A stretch of 64,000 nucleotides of DNA from contig NZ_JXTE01000002.1 in the NCBI RefSeq assembly GCF_000972385.1, positions 1 to 64,000 of the forward strand, given 5' to 3'. Origin of the DNA: Streptomyces sp. WM6386. GTDB lineage: Bacteria; Actinomycetota; Actinomycetes; Streptomycetales; Streptomycetaceae. The notes under the pieces are model-generated. The model saw nothing but the letters and a program-made list of their open reading frames with translations, ran no database searches and was not told the origin of the DNA. The position numbers were made by a program, and so were the translations under genes. Shown here one piece after another: positions 18,044-25,651 of this stretch. Numbering within the stretch: position 1 is the first letter of the stretch; the number at the start of each line of letters is the position of its first letter.

Positions 18044-18910
18044 ATGGCCACCACAGACCGGCAGGCCACGACGCTGGCCCTCGCCCACGCCCTGTCAGCC
18101 GCCGAACGCGGCCTGGCCGTCATCCCCCTGTCCCGCACGAAGCTCCCGGCCCTGCGGTCCCCGCACCGCGACGACCCCGAGGCCCCGCCTTGCCACGGCG
18201 AGTGCGGCCGCTTCGGCCACGGGGTCTACGACGCCGCCACCGACCCGAACCGCATCCGCGAAATGTTCGCCGCGACCCCCTGGGCGACGGGCTACGGCAT
18301 CGCCTGCGGCCTCCCGCCCCACCACCTGATCGGCATCGACCTCGACACGAAATCGGACACCGACTCCTCGGCGGCCCTGCGCGAACTGGCCCTGCGCCAC
18401 CTGTTCACGATCCCCGCCACGGTCGTCGTCCTGACCCCCAGCGGCGGCCGCCACCTCTGGCTGAGCGGCCCACCGGACGTCGTCGTCCCCAACTCGGCCG
18501 GCCGTCTGGCCCCCGGCATCGACATCCGGGGCGCCGGCGGCTACCTCGTCGGCCCCGGCTCCCGCACCGACCACGGCGTGTACGCGACGGCCCCCGGTAC
18601 GGCCCATCTGGCCCCCGCCGCCTGCCCGCCCGCCCTGCTCCGCCTCCTGCTGCCGCCGCCCCGCCCCCACCACCCCACGCCCCCGTCGGCCGGCGACCAC
18701 GGTCAGGGCCTGGTCCAGTTCGTCCTCGCCGCACACGAGGGACAGCGCAACACTCGCCTGTTCTGGGCGGCCTGCCGCGCCTACGAGGACGGCATCGGCC
18801 CCGCCCTCGTCGATCCCCTGGTCGACGCGGCCCTCAACACCGGCCTGACCGAACGCGAGGCCCGCGCGACGATCGCGTCGGCGGCACGCATGACGGGGCA
18901 CCGGCCGTAA
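18044..18910 (+). CDS. bifunctional DNA primase/polymerase (prim-pol) domain protein
   Basis: The 288-residue protein has the archaeo-eukaryotic primase/prim-pol fold: an N-terminal helical part (ALSAAERGLAVIPLSRTKLP), the metal-binding hhhDhD motif in LIGIDLDTKS, and the GGRHLWLSGP motif with its His. A Cys/His cluster (CHGECGRFGHG) lies between. Such proteins make primers and extend them, and are often plasmid or phage derived. This copy is in the chromosome beside, not inside, the integrated element, and has no helicase partner. The ATG at 18044 is chosen; an in-frame GTG at 18026 would add six residues. Confidence 0.8.
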   Translation: MATTDRQATTLALAHALSAAERGLAVIPLSRTKLPALRSPHRDDPEAPPCHGECGRFGHGVYDAATDPNRIREMFAATPWATGYGIACGLPPHHLIGIDLDTKSDTDSSAALRELALRHLFTIPATVVVLTPSGGRHLWLSGPPDVVVPNSAGRLAPGIDIRGAGGYLVGPGSRTDHGVYATAPGTAHLAPAACPPALLRLLLPPPRPHHPTPPSAGDHGQGLVQFVLAAHEGQRNTRLFWAACRAYEDGIGPALVDPLVDAALNTGLTEREARATIASAARMTGHRP

Positions 18911-18981
18911 GGCCCGTACGAACCGGCGTCGGCCATGAAACTCACGGGAGCCCGATGCACCACCGCCCTAGAGTGCCGACC

Positions 18982-19413
18982 ATGTCACTGGCCCGCATCG
19001 TCCTGAACTCCGGCCGCAGCATCGACCTCTCCGAGCTGTGGCTCTCCTCGACATACGGCGGAATGCTGGAGGGCTATCCCTGCAAGCCGGTCAACGAGAT
19101 GAAGATCAAAGGCCTGTTGCGATCGGCAGAGCGGGAGTTCCCGAGGACGCCGGTCCACCTGGTCCCGCCCGCGCGGGAGTACCCGGACCAGTACTCGGGT
19201 GCGTTCGGCCCGGTGGAGGTGCTCCCGTCGGTGGCGTGCGTGGGCCGCTTCCGCTCCGCCGCCATGAACCCGGCCCACGATCCGGTCCTGTACCGGTCGG
19301 ACCTCACAGTCATCTGGTTCCAGCCCACGACCCAGGTTCCGTCGGGCTGCGACGCGGAGGAGGGGCTGCGGGAGGTGGCGTGGGACGAACTGGCCCGGGA
19401 CCACGAGTTGTAG
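18982..19413 (+). CDS. hypothetical protein
   Basis: The 143-residue protein is soluble and mixed alpha/beta (RIVLNSGRSIDLSELWLSSTYGGML; then VEVLPSVACVGRFRSAAMNP). The second half, with LTVIWFQPTTQVPS, looks like a small beta-sheet domain. No catalytic motif or known family is recognised. Normal chromosomal codon use supports a real gene. It is the last chromosomal gene before the element and ends 218 bases left of attL. Confidence 0.6.
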   Translation: MSLARIVLNSGRSIDLSELWLSSTYGGMLEGYPCKPVNEMKIKGLLRSAEREFPRTPVHLVPPAREYPDQYSGAFGPVEVLPSVACVGRFRSAAMNPAHDPVLYRSDLTVIWFQPTTQVPSGCDAEEGLREVAWDELARDHEL

Positions 19414-19580
19414 CCGAGTGGCCGTTCGACTACTCGCCGGAGGGACGACTCGGAACCGCTCGGCGACGACGAACTCCGGGGCCTTCGAGCTTGTCGCGGA
19501 GGGGGCCGGGGAAGGCGAGTTCGTAAGGCGGCAGGCCATCCATGAGCGAGCGTATGGGGCGCAAGAAGCCACTTCACGCC

Positions 19581-19612
19581 GAAGGGGTGCCTCTCGTCAG
19601 AGACACCCCTTC
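19581..19612 (-). terminator. original chromosomal terminator of tRNA-Ser(TGA)
   Basis: GAAGGGGTG-c-CTCT and AGAG-a-CACCCCTTC form a long hairpin just outside attL. Before the element inserted it would have followed the 3' end of the reverse-strand tRNA-Ser. A different hairpin in the same place is carried by the element at 35101-35136. Confidence 0.75.
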
Positions 19613-19631
19613 TGACCTGCATAGCTTCTGG

Positions 19632-19698
19632 CCTGCGCGGTGGGTGTGGGATTTGAACCCACGGTGACATCGCTGCCACGACGGTTTTCAAGACCGTT
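19632..19698. repeat. attL (left copy of 67-bp att core)
   Basis: The sequence is identical to 35155-35221 and corresponds to a 61-nt 3' fragment of tRNA-Ser (19638-19698, from the anticodon stem to the discriminator) plus six flanking bases. The 5' 26 bases of the tRNA are absent, so it is not a functional tRNA gene. Confidence 0.95.
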
Positions 19699-20067
19699 GC
19701 GGAATCAGGAACGAAACCCCTTCTCACGTGTACGGGAGCGCTGGATCGGCTCCTTCTGCGCGACGTTGGCCCACACATGGCCCACAGGCCCGTGAGCGTC
19801 GGACAGATTTGAACCGCAACGAGTACTCCCTCGTGCGCCGCTGTCTGTCTCTGTTGATGTCAGCTACTGATGTCACACAGTCGCTACCGCCGACAAGTCC
19901 TGCTCCACCACTGCTCATCAGGGTCTGTCGACCCGGCGCGCGACCTGGGGGTGCGCGCCGGGTCGACAGATCGCTACTCCGGGACCACGCTTAGTTGTTG
20001 AGGCACGAGGCGTAAGTGGCAGGAGTACGGCGCCCACTGAATTGGGTGACGACACGGGAGGTCAGAC
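19699..20067. other. left-end intergenic region: integrase arm repeat and 18-bp hairpin
   Basis: There is no gene here. At 19763-19786 lies TGGCCCACA twice, 11 bases apart, a copy of a block found at 35024-35047 near the other end; it is a likely arm-type integrase site. At 19924-19970 TCTGTCGACCCGGCGCGC and its exact complement form an 18-bp stem with an 11-base loop, either a terminator guarding the element end or a protein site. The cassette promoter must lie between 19970 and 20060. Confidence 0.6.
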
Positions 20068-21003
20068 ATGGCGACTCTGCGAAACATGCGAGAGCGGACC
20101 ATCACGTTCTTCGAGATCGTCAAGCCAACCAGTGGTGAGCCGAAACGAATGGAACAGATCGATTGGGACGGGGCACTCTCCGATGTGTCCCAACTGTCGG
20201 CGCCCGAACGTAAAGTAGAGGCTGAGAACATATGGGTCGGGACGGTCACCACCGTAGACACCGACAACATCCTCCTGTTGCATCGAGTGAAGGACTCAGG
20301 TGAATGGCTCTCCGTTCTCAACTGGGACACCGGAGACCTGCGTGAACTTGAACAGTCAGCCCACGAGGGGTACTTGGACACCTCCGTCATATATTTCCTA
20401 CCATTCGGCAATATAGTTGCCGTCATGCCAGGCTCTGTTTCCGCTCCAGGCAGGCCTGCACTCGAATCATGGATCAACGGGATGAAAATATTCCCGCACG
20501 ATCTTCTCGTACGCCCGGTCATAGCTCATGCCGAAGTGGAGAAACTCAGAACAGCTGAAGGAGCAAGCCGGGTAGAAGTCAAGGTAATGGCCAATAAGAT
20601 GGGAGCCCTGAGGGAGAAGAAGGGCGGACTGGCCCACTCGCTCCGAATTGCAGGAGAGGCCTATGGAGAAATCAGCGTCACAATGATTATTAGTGTCCCT
20701 CGGAAGAAAGAATTGAGAGAGCACAGGGAGATGCTCCTAGCCGACCTCAGGGCTATCTCCGATGTCGTACCGGAAGCCGAACGAGCGCGCGCCAAACTCG
20801 TTTACTCAGACCCCACCGGTCCCGAGTACTCACGCCTAGTAGAACTGGTAGATCACCACATCACTGCCAAGCGCCGCGTCGCCGCAACGGACGATGAAGG
20901 CAACTCCATCCGGATCCTGTCAGCGGTGCATGCCATCCTGGGAGCATCAGCAGAGCACGAGGACGAGTTGCGCTTGGCGGTCGACAGCGTAGAAGCTACC
21001 TGA
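20068..21003 (+). CDS. cargo protein of unknown function, first gene of low-G+C pair
   Basis: The 311-residue protein follows GGGAGG by six bases. The N-terminal 160 residues are beta-rich (RTITFFEIVKP, then NIWVGTVTTVDTDNILLLHRV, then VIYFLPFGNIVAVMPG). The C-terminal part is helical and basic (VEVKVMANKMGALREKKGGL, IISVPRKKELREHREMLLADL). The layout resembles the phage- and island-borne DUF6731 type, but this is a weak recollection, not a match. It has no transmembrane segment and no nuclease motif is obvious. Base composition is far less G+C-rich than in its neighbours, with many A/T-ending codons, so it was acquired separately. It is followed after 23 bases by a membrane protein gene, probably its partner. 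Confidence 0.7.
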   Translation: MATLRNMRERTITFFEIVKPTSGEPKRMEQIDWDGALSDVSQLSAPERKVEAENIWVGTVTTVDTDNILLLHRVKDSGEWLSVLNWDTGDLRELEQSAHEGYLDTSVIYFLPFGNIVAVMPGSVSAPGRPALESWINGMKIFPHDLLVRPVIAHAEVEKLRTAEGASRVEVKVMANKMGALREKKGGLAHSLRIAGEAYGEISVTMIISVPRKKELREHREMLLADLRAISDVVPEAERARAKLVYSDPTGPEYSRLVELVDHHITAKRRVAATDDEGNSIRILSAVHAILGASAEHEDELRLAVDSVEAT

Positions 21004-21026
21004 GCTGCGGGGAGGATGTAGCGACG

Positions 21027-21581
21027 ATGGGTGCGGGCGAAGCACTAGAAGATCGTTGGTCCGAGTGGCTCTGGGTTGACTACCTGGCAGCTGCGGTCAT
21101 CGTCGCTGGCCACATTCTCTTGATCAGGCTCACAGGATCGGGAGACTGGCTTTCCTGGATCGACTCCTCACAGCGCACTGACGCCTACGGCACTTCGGCT
21201 GGCGTAGTTTCCGCAATCGGCGGGTTGAGTGCCATTGCGATCTCAATTTATACCGCCTCGAATGGAATTCGAGTTCGGGAAGTCCGACGAGAACACCATG
21301 CGAAACTTCGGAAGAGCTGGCGCGCCCTACTAGCTGTGACAGCTCTCTGCTGCGCTCTATTTATCGTTGCTCAGACACTAGACAGGAAGAACGATCCGCT
21401 CTCAGCAAGGTTCATCTTCGAATATGCCTTCTGCCTCGCTGTGATCCGTTTTGGTCGTTTGATCTGGCTTTTCGAGATGATGATGCGCATTTCGGATCGC
21501 GACCTAACGGACCCACAGATTGAGCCAGCGCCGGTGCGGGATCCCGATTGGGTTCAGCGGCGCCGACAGAATGCCAGCTGA
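21027..21581 (+). CDS. four-helix membrane protein, second gene of low-G+C pair
   Basis: The 184-residue protein has four predicted transmembrane helices (about residues 17-35, 55-77, 99-117 and 128-150), with a basic cytoplasmic loop (IRVREVRREHHAKLRKSW) between helices 2 and 3 and a polar tail. No transporter signature is visible. It shares low G+C and A/T-ending codons with the gene just upstream, and both end at one terminator, so they form a cassette. In defence modules such small multi-helix proteins often act as membrane-disrupting effectors; that role here is inference. A holin-like or signalling role is also possible. Confidence 0.7.
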   Translation: MGAGEALEDRWSEWLWVDYLAAAVIVAGHILLIRLTGSGDWLSWIDSSQRTDAYGTSAGVVSAIGGLSAIAISIYTASNGIRVREVRREHHAKLRKSWRALLAVTALCCALFIVAQTLDRKNDPLSARFIFEYAFCLAVIRFGRLIWLFEMMMRISDRDLTDPQIEPAPVRDPDWVQRRRQNAS

Positions 21582-21638
21582 AAGTGATCTGCGAACCCAT
21601 CGACTGACGAAACCATCGACGCACAGCTGAGTGCGAGG

Positions 21639-21664
21639 CACCCCTGGTCGTCCGGCCAGGGGTG
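21639..21664 (+). terminator. terminator of the two-gene cassette
   Basis: CACCCCTGG and CCAGGGGTG form a perfect 9-bp stem followed by TTCGTTTGTTG, a T-rich tail on the plus strand. Confidence 0.8.
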
Positions 21665-21754
21665 TTCGTTTGTTGGGCGGGATATTTGACGGCTTGGCCA
21701 GCCTGTTAGCCCTTTCTGAACGACTCCCCGGCGCGTGATGCCGGCCCTGTGAGG

Positions 21755-22432
21755 TCAGGTTCGAGAGTCTTCTAGAGCCGCGATCACGGTCGAAGGATCG
21801 CCGTCGTACGAGAGGTACGGTTCACCTGCCTGAGGGGGGAAGAACCGGGCACGGTACCTCTGAAGGTCGCTCTCGGAGAAGTAGATCGAGTTGGGGTCGT
21901 TCGCGTGAAACTCGTTGCGCTTACTGATCCTCGCCCAAAGCTCGTCGTGGCTGGCCGCGAGATAGACGACAACCGCAGTGGCGCCGGCGTCGGCGGCGAT
22001 GGCTCGCCAGTGAGCTCGGTCCTCGGGGGTCCAAAAGCCATGGTCAACGACGACGTCATGTCCCGCCTTGAGCTCATCGGCGAGTTCGACCGCCACGTCC
22101 TCCAGTACCGGGCGCTCAAGGGTCGGGAAGATGCCCCGAGGAAAGTCCACCCCGTACACACCATGCCGGCGGTACATCTCTTCGTCCGGACACAGCCGTA
22201 CGAACCCGCGGTCGGTCAGCGCGCGGGAGAGGGTGGTCTTGCCGGAGCCTGGCAGTCCGGCCATCAGGACGCAGAACGGTGGACGTGATGACATCGGTCT
22301 CGTCATGGTCATGGAGATGGCGGCCATCTCCGCTTCGGCTTCGGGCGTGATTGTGCCAGCTCTACGGGCCGCGAGCAGTGACCCTAGGCGGTTTTCAAGC
22401 ACGCTCGCGAGCGTGTCGTCTACCACCGTCAC
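21755..22432 (-). CDS. P-loop kinase-like ATPase (zeta/nucleoside-kinase type)
   Basis: The 225-residue protein has a Walker A motif (VLMAGLPGSGKTTLSRAL), a following LCPDEEMYRR segment and a Walker B-like VVVDHGFW, arranged as in AAA_33/zeta-toxin and small nucleoside-kinase folds. The C-terminal part (NEFHANDPNSIYFSESDLQRY) resembles substrate-binding lids of predicted kinases in AICEs. The GTG start overlaps the GntR stop (GTGA), so the two are coupled. A longer reading to 22459 lacks support. It may phosphorylate a metabolite or sugar nucleotide that signals to the GntR regulator. A toxin role is less likely, since no small antitoxin is present. Confidence 0.75.
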   Translation of the reverse strand: MTVVDDTLASVLENRLGSLLAARRAGTITPEAEAEMAAISMTMTRPMSSRPPFCVLMAGLPGSGKTTLSRALTDRGFVRLCPDEEMYRRHGVYGVDFPRGIFPTLERPVLEDVAVELADELKAGHDVVVDHGFWTPEDRAHWRAIAADAGATAVVVYLAASHDELWARISKRNEFHANDPNSIYFSESDLQRYRARFFPPQAGEPYLSYDGDPSTVIAALEDSRT

Positions 22433-23187
22433 GGCGCGACCTCCGATTCTGTGCGCCAAGTGCGGCCAGGGCCGCCGAGGTCCACGCCGAATTCCACGAC
22501 GTTGCCCTCGCTGTCGACGAACTTTGCCGTCATCACGACTACTGGTTCCGTCGGTGGGTTCTCAGGGTCCAGCTCGAGGAGTCGTGCGTACTCCGGCGTG
22601 AGCAGCCTCGCGGAAGCGGTGTCGATGCGGTGACTGATCGGGTGGCCGGTGGCTTGGGCGATGAGCTGGAGCGAAGTTCCCCCTGCCAGGCGCTCGCCTT
22701 CTGCCAGTTGGGGGATGAGCTTTGCGTACCGAACCGGAATCCATGACGTGCTGTGGGCCACGATGCCGTGCCGGTCTCGGTACACCCGGCTCCGGCGAAT
22801 CACGTCAGAGTCGGGCTGAAGGTCCAATGCTTGGGCCACTTCGGTGGGCGCGGGCACTACCGCTGCCTGATGCGAGTCTGATCTTTCGCCTGCACCCCAG
22901 CTAGATCCCGTGCGGCGTCCACGGTCCTGGCGTTGAGAGCCTGAAGACATTGGGGCCGGCTGGTCCAGGACTTCTGTCCCGATCCCGTGGATCCCTCGGA
23001 CAAGCCCCTCGTTGCGCAGCTTGCGGAGAGCCTTCTCGGCTGTCGCGGTGCTGACTTTCCACTCTTCGGCGAGGTTCTTGATGCTGGGCAGGAGCGTTCC
23101 TGGCTCTAGCTGGCCAGACGTAATCAGCTCCGTGTAGTGGGCGGCAATCTTCGCGTACGGCGCCCGGTTGTCGGCCTGGCCTGCCAT
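22429..23187 (-). CDS. GntR-family transcriptional regulator (KorSA-like)
   Basis: The 252-residue protein has an N-terminal GntR winged helix (APYAKIAAHYTELITSG; LPSIKNLAEEWKVSTATAEKALRKLRNEGLV) and a C-terminal UTRA ligand-binding domain (about residues 115-245). This architecture is that of KorSA-type repressors, which keep AICE replication and transfer genes off until excision. The start ATG has GGAG upstream. A cluster of AGGGA/TCCCT motifs at exactly 10-bp spacing lies directly upstream (23210-23270) and is the probable operator, covering both this promoter and the one for the rightward transfer genes. Confidence 0.88.
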   Translation of the reverse strand: MAGQADNRAPYAKIAAHYTELITSGQLEPGTLLPSIKNLAEEWKVSTATAEKALRKLRNEGLVRGIHGIGTEVLDQPAPMSSGSQRQDRGRRTGSSWGAGERSDSHQAAVVPAPTEVAQALDLQPDSDVIRRSRVYRDRHGIVAHSTSWIPVRYAKLIPQLAEGERLAGGTSLQLIAQATGHPISHRIDTASARLLTPEYARLLELDPENPPTEPVVVMTAKFVDSEGNVVEFGVDLGGPGRTWRTESEVAP

Positions 23188-23209
23188 TTCGCCTGCTCCC
23201 TGTCGTTAC

Positions 23210-23270
23210 TTCCCTGAGGTTCCCTACCTTACCGCTTGACACCGCAGGGAACCCTAGGGAACCTTAGGGA
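23210..23270. promoter_or_regulatory. helically phased GntR operator cluster
   Basis: TTCCCT occurs at 23210 and 23220, and AGGGA at 23246, 23256 and 23266, each set at 10-bp steps. AGGGAACCCTAGGGAACCTT shows the phased core. TTGACA at 23236-23241 between the two arms resembles a rightward -35 box. Confidence 0.65.
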
Positions 23271-23498
23271 TGTGCCCGCCGGTCGGTTCAACCGAACGGC
23301 GGGTGTCGGACCTCAATACGCCCTCATTCAGGGCCCGTTCGAGGTCAAGGGGCCCGGGACAGAGCGGGCCGAGGGCGCCCCCGACCCTGGGCATTCGGGA
23401 GGGCTTAGACCGAAAGGTCACGTCTCCGTACGCCTACAACGGGGTCATGCCGCGCTACCTGATACGGGCGCGACACCCCCCAAGGAGACATGCACGTC

Positions 23499-23548
23499 GC
23501 CCCGGCATCCAGCCGTGAAGGGTGCGAGATCGAATCTCGCCCGGGGCA
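23499..23548 (+). ncRNA. tRNA-like acceptor/T-arm minihelix
   Basis: GCCCCGG (23499-23505) pairs with CCGGGGC (23541-23547) like a 7-bp acceptor stem. Within it GCGAG/CTCGC closes a 7-base loop ATCGAAT, which has the size and core of a tRNA T-arm. A base A follows as discriminator. The D arm and anticodon arm are missing; 18 bases replace them. It sits in the leader between the GntR operator and the first transfer genes. Function is unknown; it could bind tRNA-processing enzymes or be a decayed tRNA. Confidence 0.45.
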
Positions 23549-23608
23549 CTCCGGCCGCTCGACGCGGCCATGCCGCGCGTTTGGCGTGGCTGATCACCCA
23601 GAACGGCG

Positions 23609-23640
23609 CGCACCCCCGGAGGGGCAACTCCGGGGGTGCT
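23609..23640 (+). terminator. leader terminator/attenuator-like hairpin
   Basis: GCACCCCCGGAG and CTCCGGGGGTGC form a 12-bp stem with a loop of about 6 bases, followed by TGTTCGG. It lies 38 bases before the first small gene of the transfer block and after the tRNA-like minihelix, so it could terminate the leader RNA. Confidence 0.6.
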
Positions 23641-23677
23641 GTTCGGGCCGTTCCACCTGTGAGAGGAACACGACCCA

Positions 23678-23941
23678 ATGAACCCCATCGTGACTGTTCA
23701 GGATGCTGTTACCGCGTTCGCCGACTTCATGGAGCCGACGGATGCGGAGCTGGACGCGATCGACCAGGAGATGCCGGTCATCGTCGCGGACATCGACCTG
23801 TTGGACGCGCACATCGCCACCCTCGACCGGACCCCGACCGAGTTGGACCAGCGGCGCATCCGCCGGGCCCGCCGCCGGGCGTTGGCCGCGCGGGTGGAGC
23901 TGATCAACCACACGGTTACGGCCTCGGGGGTCGGGGCGTGA
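23678..23941 (+). CDS. small AICE protein, DUF6284-like
   Basis: The 87-residue protein is helical: MNPIVTVQDAVTAFADFM, then TDAELDAIDQEMPVIVADIDLLDAHIATLDRTP, then a basic RRIRRARRRALAAR segment. I associate this pattern with DUF6284 proteins, found next to spd/tra genes of Streptomyces plasmids and AICEs; their function is not known. The start has GAGAGG upstream. The next gene starts with GTG overlapping this stop (GTGA), making this the first member of a tightly coupled block of four genes. Confidence 0.7.
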   Translation: MNPIVTVQDAVTAFADFMEPTDAELDAIDQEMPVIVADIDLLDAHIATLDRTPTELDQRRIRRARRRALAARVELINHTVTASGVGA

Positions 23942-24228
23942 CCGCGCAGACGTTCACGGCGCAGATGTCCGCGTTCAAGGACGGGTGGCGGCTGTATGTG
24001 GTGCTCATGGACACCACCGACCCGTGGCCGGAGTTCGGCTTTGACCGGGCCGCTCCGGTGCCGACGTTCACGGAGCGCGTGAACGCGCTCAGCGTTCTCG
24101 GCTTCGAGCCGGTTCCGGGTGCCGAGTGGGAGTGGACGGAGTACAGCGCCGACCCCGATGACCCCTCCACCGCTGTGACGCTGCTCGCCGCCATGCGGGT
24201 GCGTTCATGGACGGAGGGGCAGGCGTGA
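23938..24228 (+). CDS. small AICE protein, DUF6303-like
   Basis: The 96-residue protein is compact and mostly beta (TFTAQMSAFKDGWRLYVVLMD; VLGFEPVPGAEWEWTE), with many Trp and acidic residues. The pattern fits DUF6303 proteins of Streptomyces mobile elements, function unknown. Both ends overlap neighbours by GTGA, so its synthesis is coupled to the gene before and the membrane protein after. No catalytic motif is seen. Confidence 0.68.
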   Translation: MTAQTFTAQMSAFKDGWRLYVVLMDTTDPWPEFGFDRAAPVPTFTERVNALSVLGFEPVPGAEWEWTEYSADPDDPSTAVTLLAAMRVRSWTEGQA

Positions 24229-25241
24229 ACAGCGTTCAGATCCGTTCAGCCGAGCGCGCGCTGTCCGTCGGGACGTGGCTCATCGTCGCGGGCGCCATGC
24301 TCTATTCGATCCTCACCGTCACCCCGCTCGCGGCCGCCCATACCCCCGATGAGTGGGACTGGACGGCCCCGATCCTGCCCCTCGTCGTTGACGCCGCGGT
24401 CGTCATCGTGGTCCGTCTCGATGCGGTCCTGGCCCGTCTCGGGGGGCATGGCGGCCGGTGGCCGGTGGTGCTGCGCTGGATGACCGGCTGCATGACGCTG
24501 GCGTTGAACGTCGCGGACTCCGCGCTGCAAGGCGACCTGGTGGGCGTGGCCGTGCATGCGGTCGCACCGCTGCTGCTGATCGTCACCGCGGAAACCGGTC
24601 TGGCCTACCGGCGCGCCATCACCGCCGCCGTCACCTCTCTGGAAGAGCGGCAGCGCATCGAGCGGGAGACGCGGGAGCAGGCCGCGGCCGAGCGCCGTGA
24701 GACTGCCGCACGGCGGGCCCGTGAGGAGCGTGAGCATGCGGCGATGCTGGCGCGTGAACAGCGTGAGCACGAAGCCCGTCTGATCCGTGAGCAAGCGGAG
24801 CGGGAGGAGCGGGCCCGCCGCGAGGAGCGTGAGCGCCAGGAGGCCCGGGAGCGCGCGGAGCGGGAAGATCGTGAACGCCGTGAACGCGAGCGTGAACAGC
24901 TCCGGCTGGACCGTGAACGGTCCGAGCGCGAGGAGGCCGAGCGACGCGAGCGGGAGCGGCAGGAGCACATCGAGCGTGAACGCCGTGAACACGTAGAGCG
25001 CCAGGAGCGGGCCGCGCGTGAACGCGCCGCCCTGCTGGCGCTGGGACCCGCCACAGAGAAGAAGCCCGAGGAGCGGGCCCGCGTGATGGTGCAGGCCGCG
25101 TTCACAGCCGGGTTGTCGGTGCGGGCCGCTGCGGAGCTGTGTGGTTGGTCGGTCGGTTGGGTCTCTACCCGCTATCAGGAACTGCGCGACGCCGGCCACG
25201 TCGCCGCCGACGTGAGCGAGCTGGTTGAGGCGGTCATCTGA
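24225..25241 (+). CDS. DUF2637/SpdB-like membrane protein with charged coiled coil
   Basis: The 338-residue protein has four N-terminal hydrophobic segments (about residues 10-35, 50-68, 80-100 and 105-125), as in DUF2637 spread proteins. A very long Arg/Glu-rich helix (about 140-275, built from ER-x-RE-type heptads) follows. The last 60 residues form a helix-turn-helix (SVRAAAELCGWSVGWVSTRYQELR). It is thus a membrane-anchored, rod-like DNA-binding protein, likely part of the machinery that spreads element DNA between hyphal compartments. The GTG start overlaps the upstream stop. Confidence 0.78.
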   Translation: MNSVQIRSAERALSVGTWLIVAGAMLYSILTVTPLAAAHTPDEWDWTAPILPLVVDAAVVIVVRLDAVLARLGGHGGRWPVVLRWMTGCMTLALNVADSALQGDLVGVAVHAVAPLLLIVTAETGLAYRRAITAAVTSLEERQRIERETREQAAAERRETAARRAREEREHAAMLAREQREHEARLIREQAEREERARREERERQEARERAEREDRERREREREQLRLDRERSEREEAERRERERQEHIERERREHVERQERAARERAALLALGPATEKKPEERARVMVQAAFTAGLSVRAAAELCGWSVGWVSTRYQELRDAGHVAADVSELVEAVI

Positions 25242-25621
25242 TGGCGACCGCCTACGCGAAGTGCTTCGACCCAAACGGGGCCCGCTACGGCATACCCACC
25301 TACCCGTGGCGGATGGCCCCGGACGGCTACGCCACCCGCCGCCAGCTCCGCGCCCGCGGCCTACGGCCCGGGGGTCAGCCGGTGGCGGCGCAGGTGATGG
25401 TGTTCAACCGCCGCCACGGCGCCCGCGTCGCCTACCTCTACCTCGAGGAACTGGCCAAGCCGGTCCGTCCGATGACCTCCCGCAAGTGGGGCGCACTGGC
25501 ACTGGCGATGCTCGCCCGCCGCACCTGCCCCCGCTGCCAGGTCATCTACAGCTACTGCCTGTCGACCCGGCACGGCATCTGCGGTCTGTGCATCAACGCC
25601 GAAGAACAGCGCGCCGCCTGA
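25241..25621 (+). CDS. small zinc-ribbon protein with RRQLR motif
   Basis: The 126-residue protein carries ATRRQLRARGLRPGGQPVA near the N-terminus and a C-terminal Cys4 cluster (CPRCQVIYSYC then CGLC) that should bind zinc. This is the RRQRL-motif zinc-binding type often found in Streptomyces AICEs. A role in DNA or RNA contact is plausible but unproven. Its ATG overlaps the previous stop by one base (TGATG), so it is the last of the coupled block. Confidence 0.75.
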   Translation: MATAYAKCFDPNGARYGIPTYPWRMAPDGYATRRQLRARGLRPGGQPVAAQVMVFNRRHGARVAYLYLEELAKPVRPMTSRKWGALALAMLARRTCPRCQVIYSYCLSTRHGICGLCINAEEQRAA

Positions 25622-25651
25622 ACCCCCTTCGACTTTCCAAGGAGTTTCGCT

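Noticed and set aside
19418..19615. Small gene between the hypothetical protein and attL
   Set aside because: The frame ends inside the chromosomal terminator hairpin, lacks a ribosome binding site and shows no conserved pattern.
21755..23187. Zeta-type toxin-antitoxin pair
   Set aside because: The partner is a full GntR-UTRA regulator and not a small epsilon-like antitoxin, so a metabolic kinase is more likely.
23490..23681. A 63-codon frame starting after AAGGAGAC inside the AICE leader
   Set aside because: Spacing to the ATG is too short for initiation and the frame covers the tRNA-like minihelix and a terminator. The peptide looks random.
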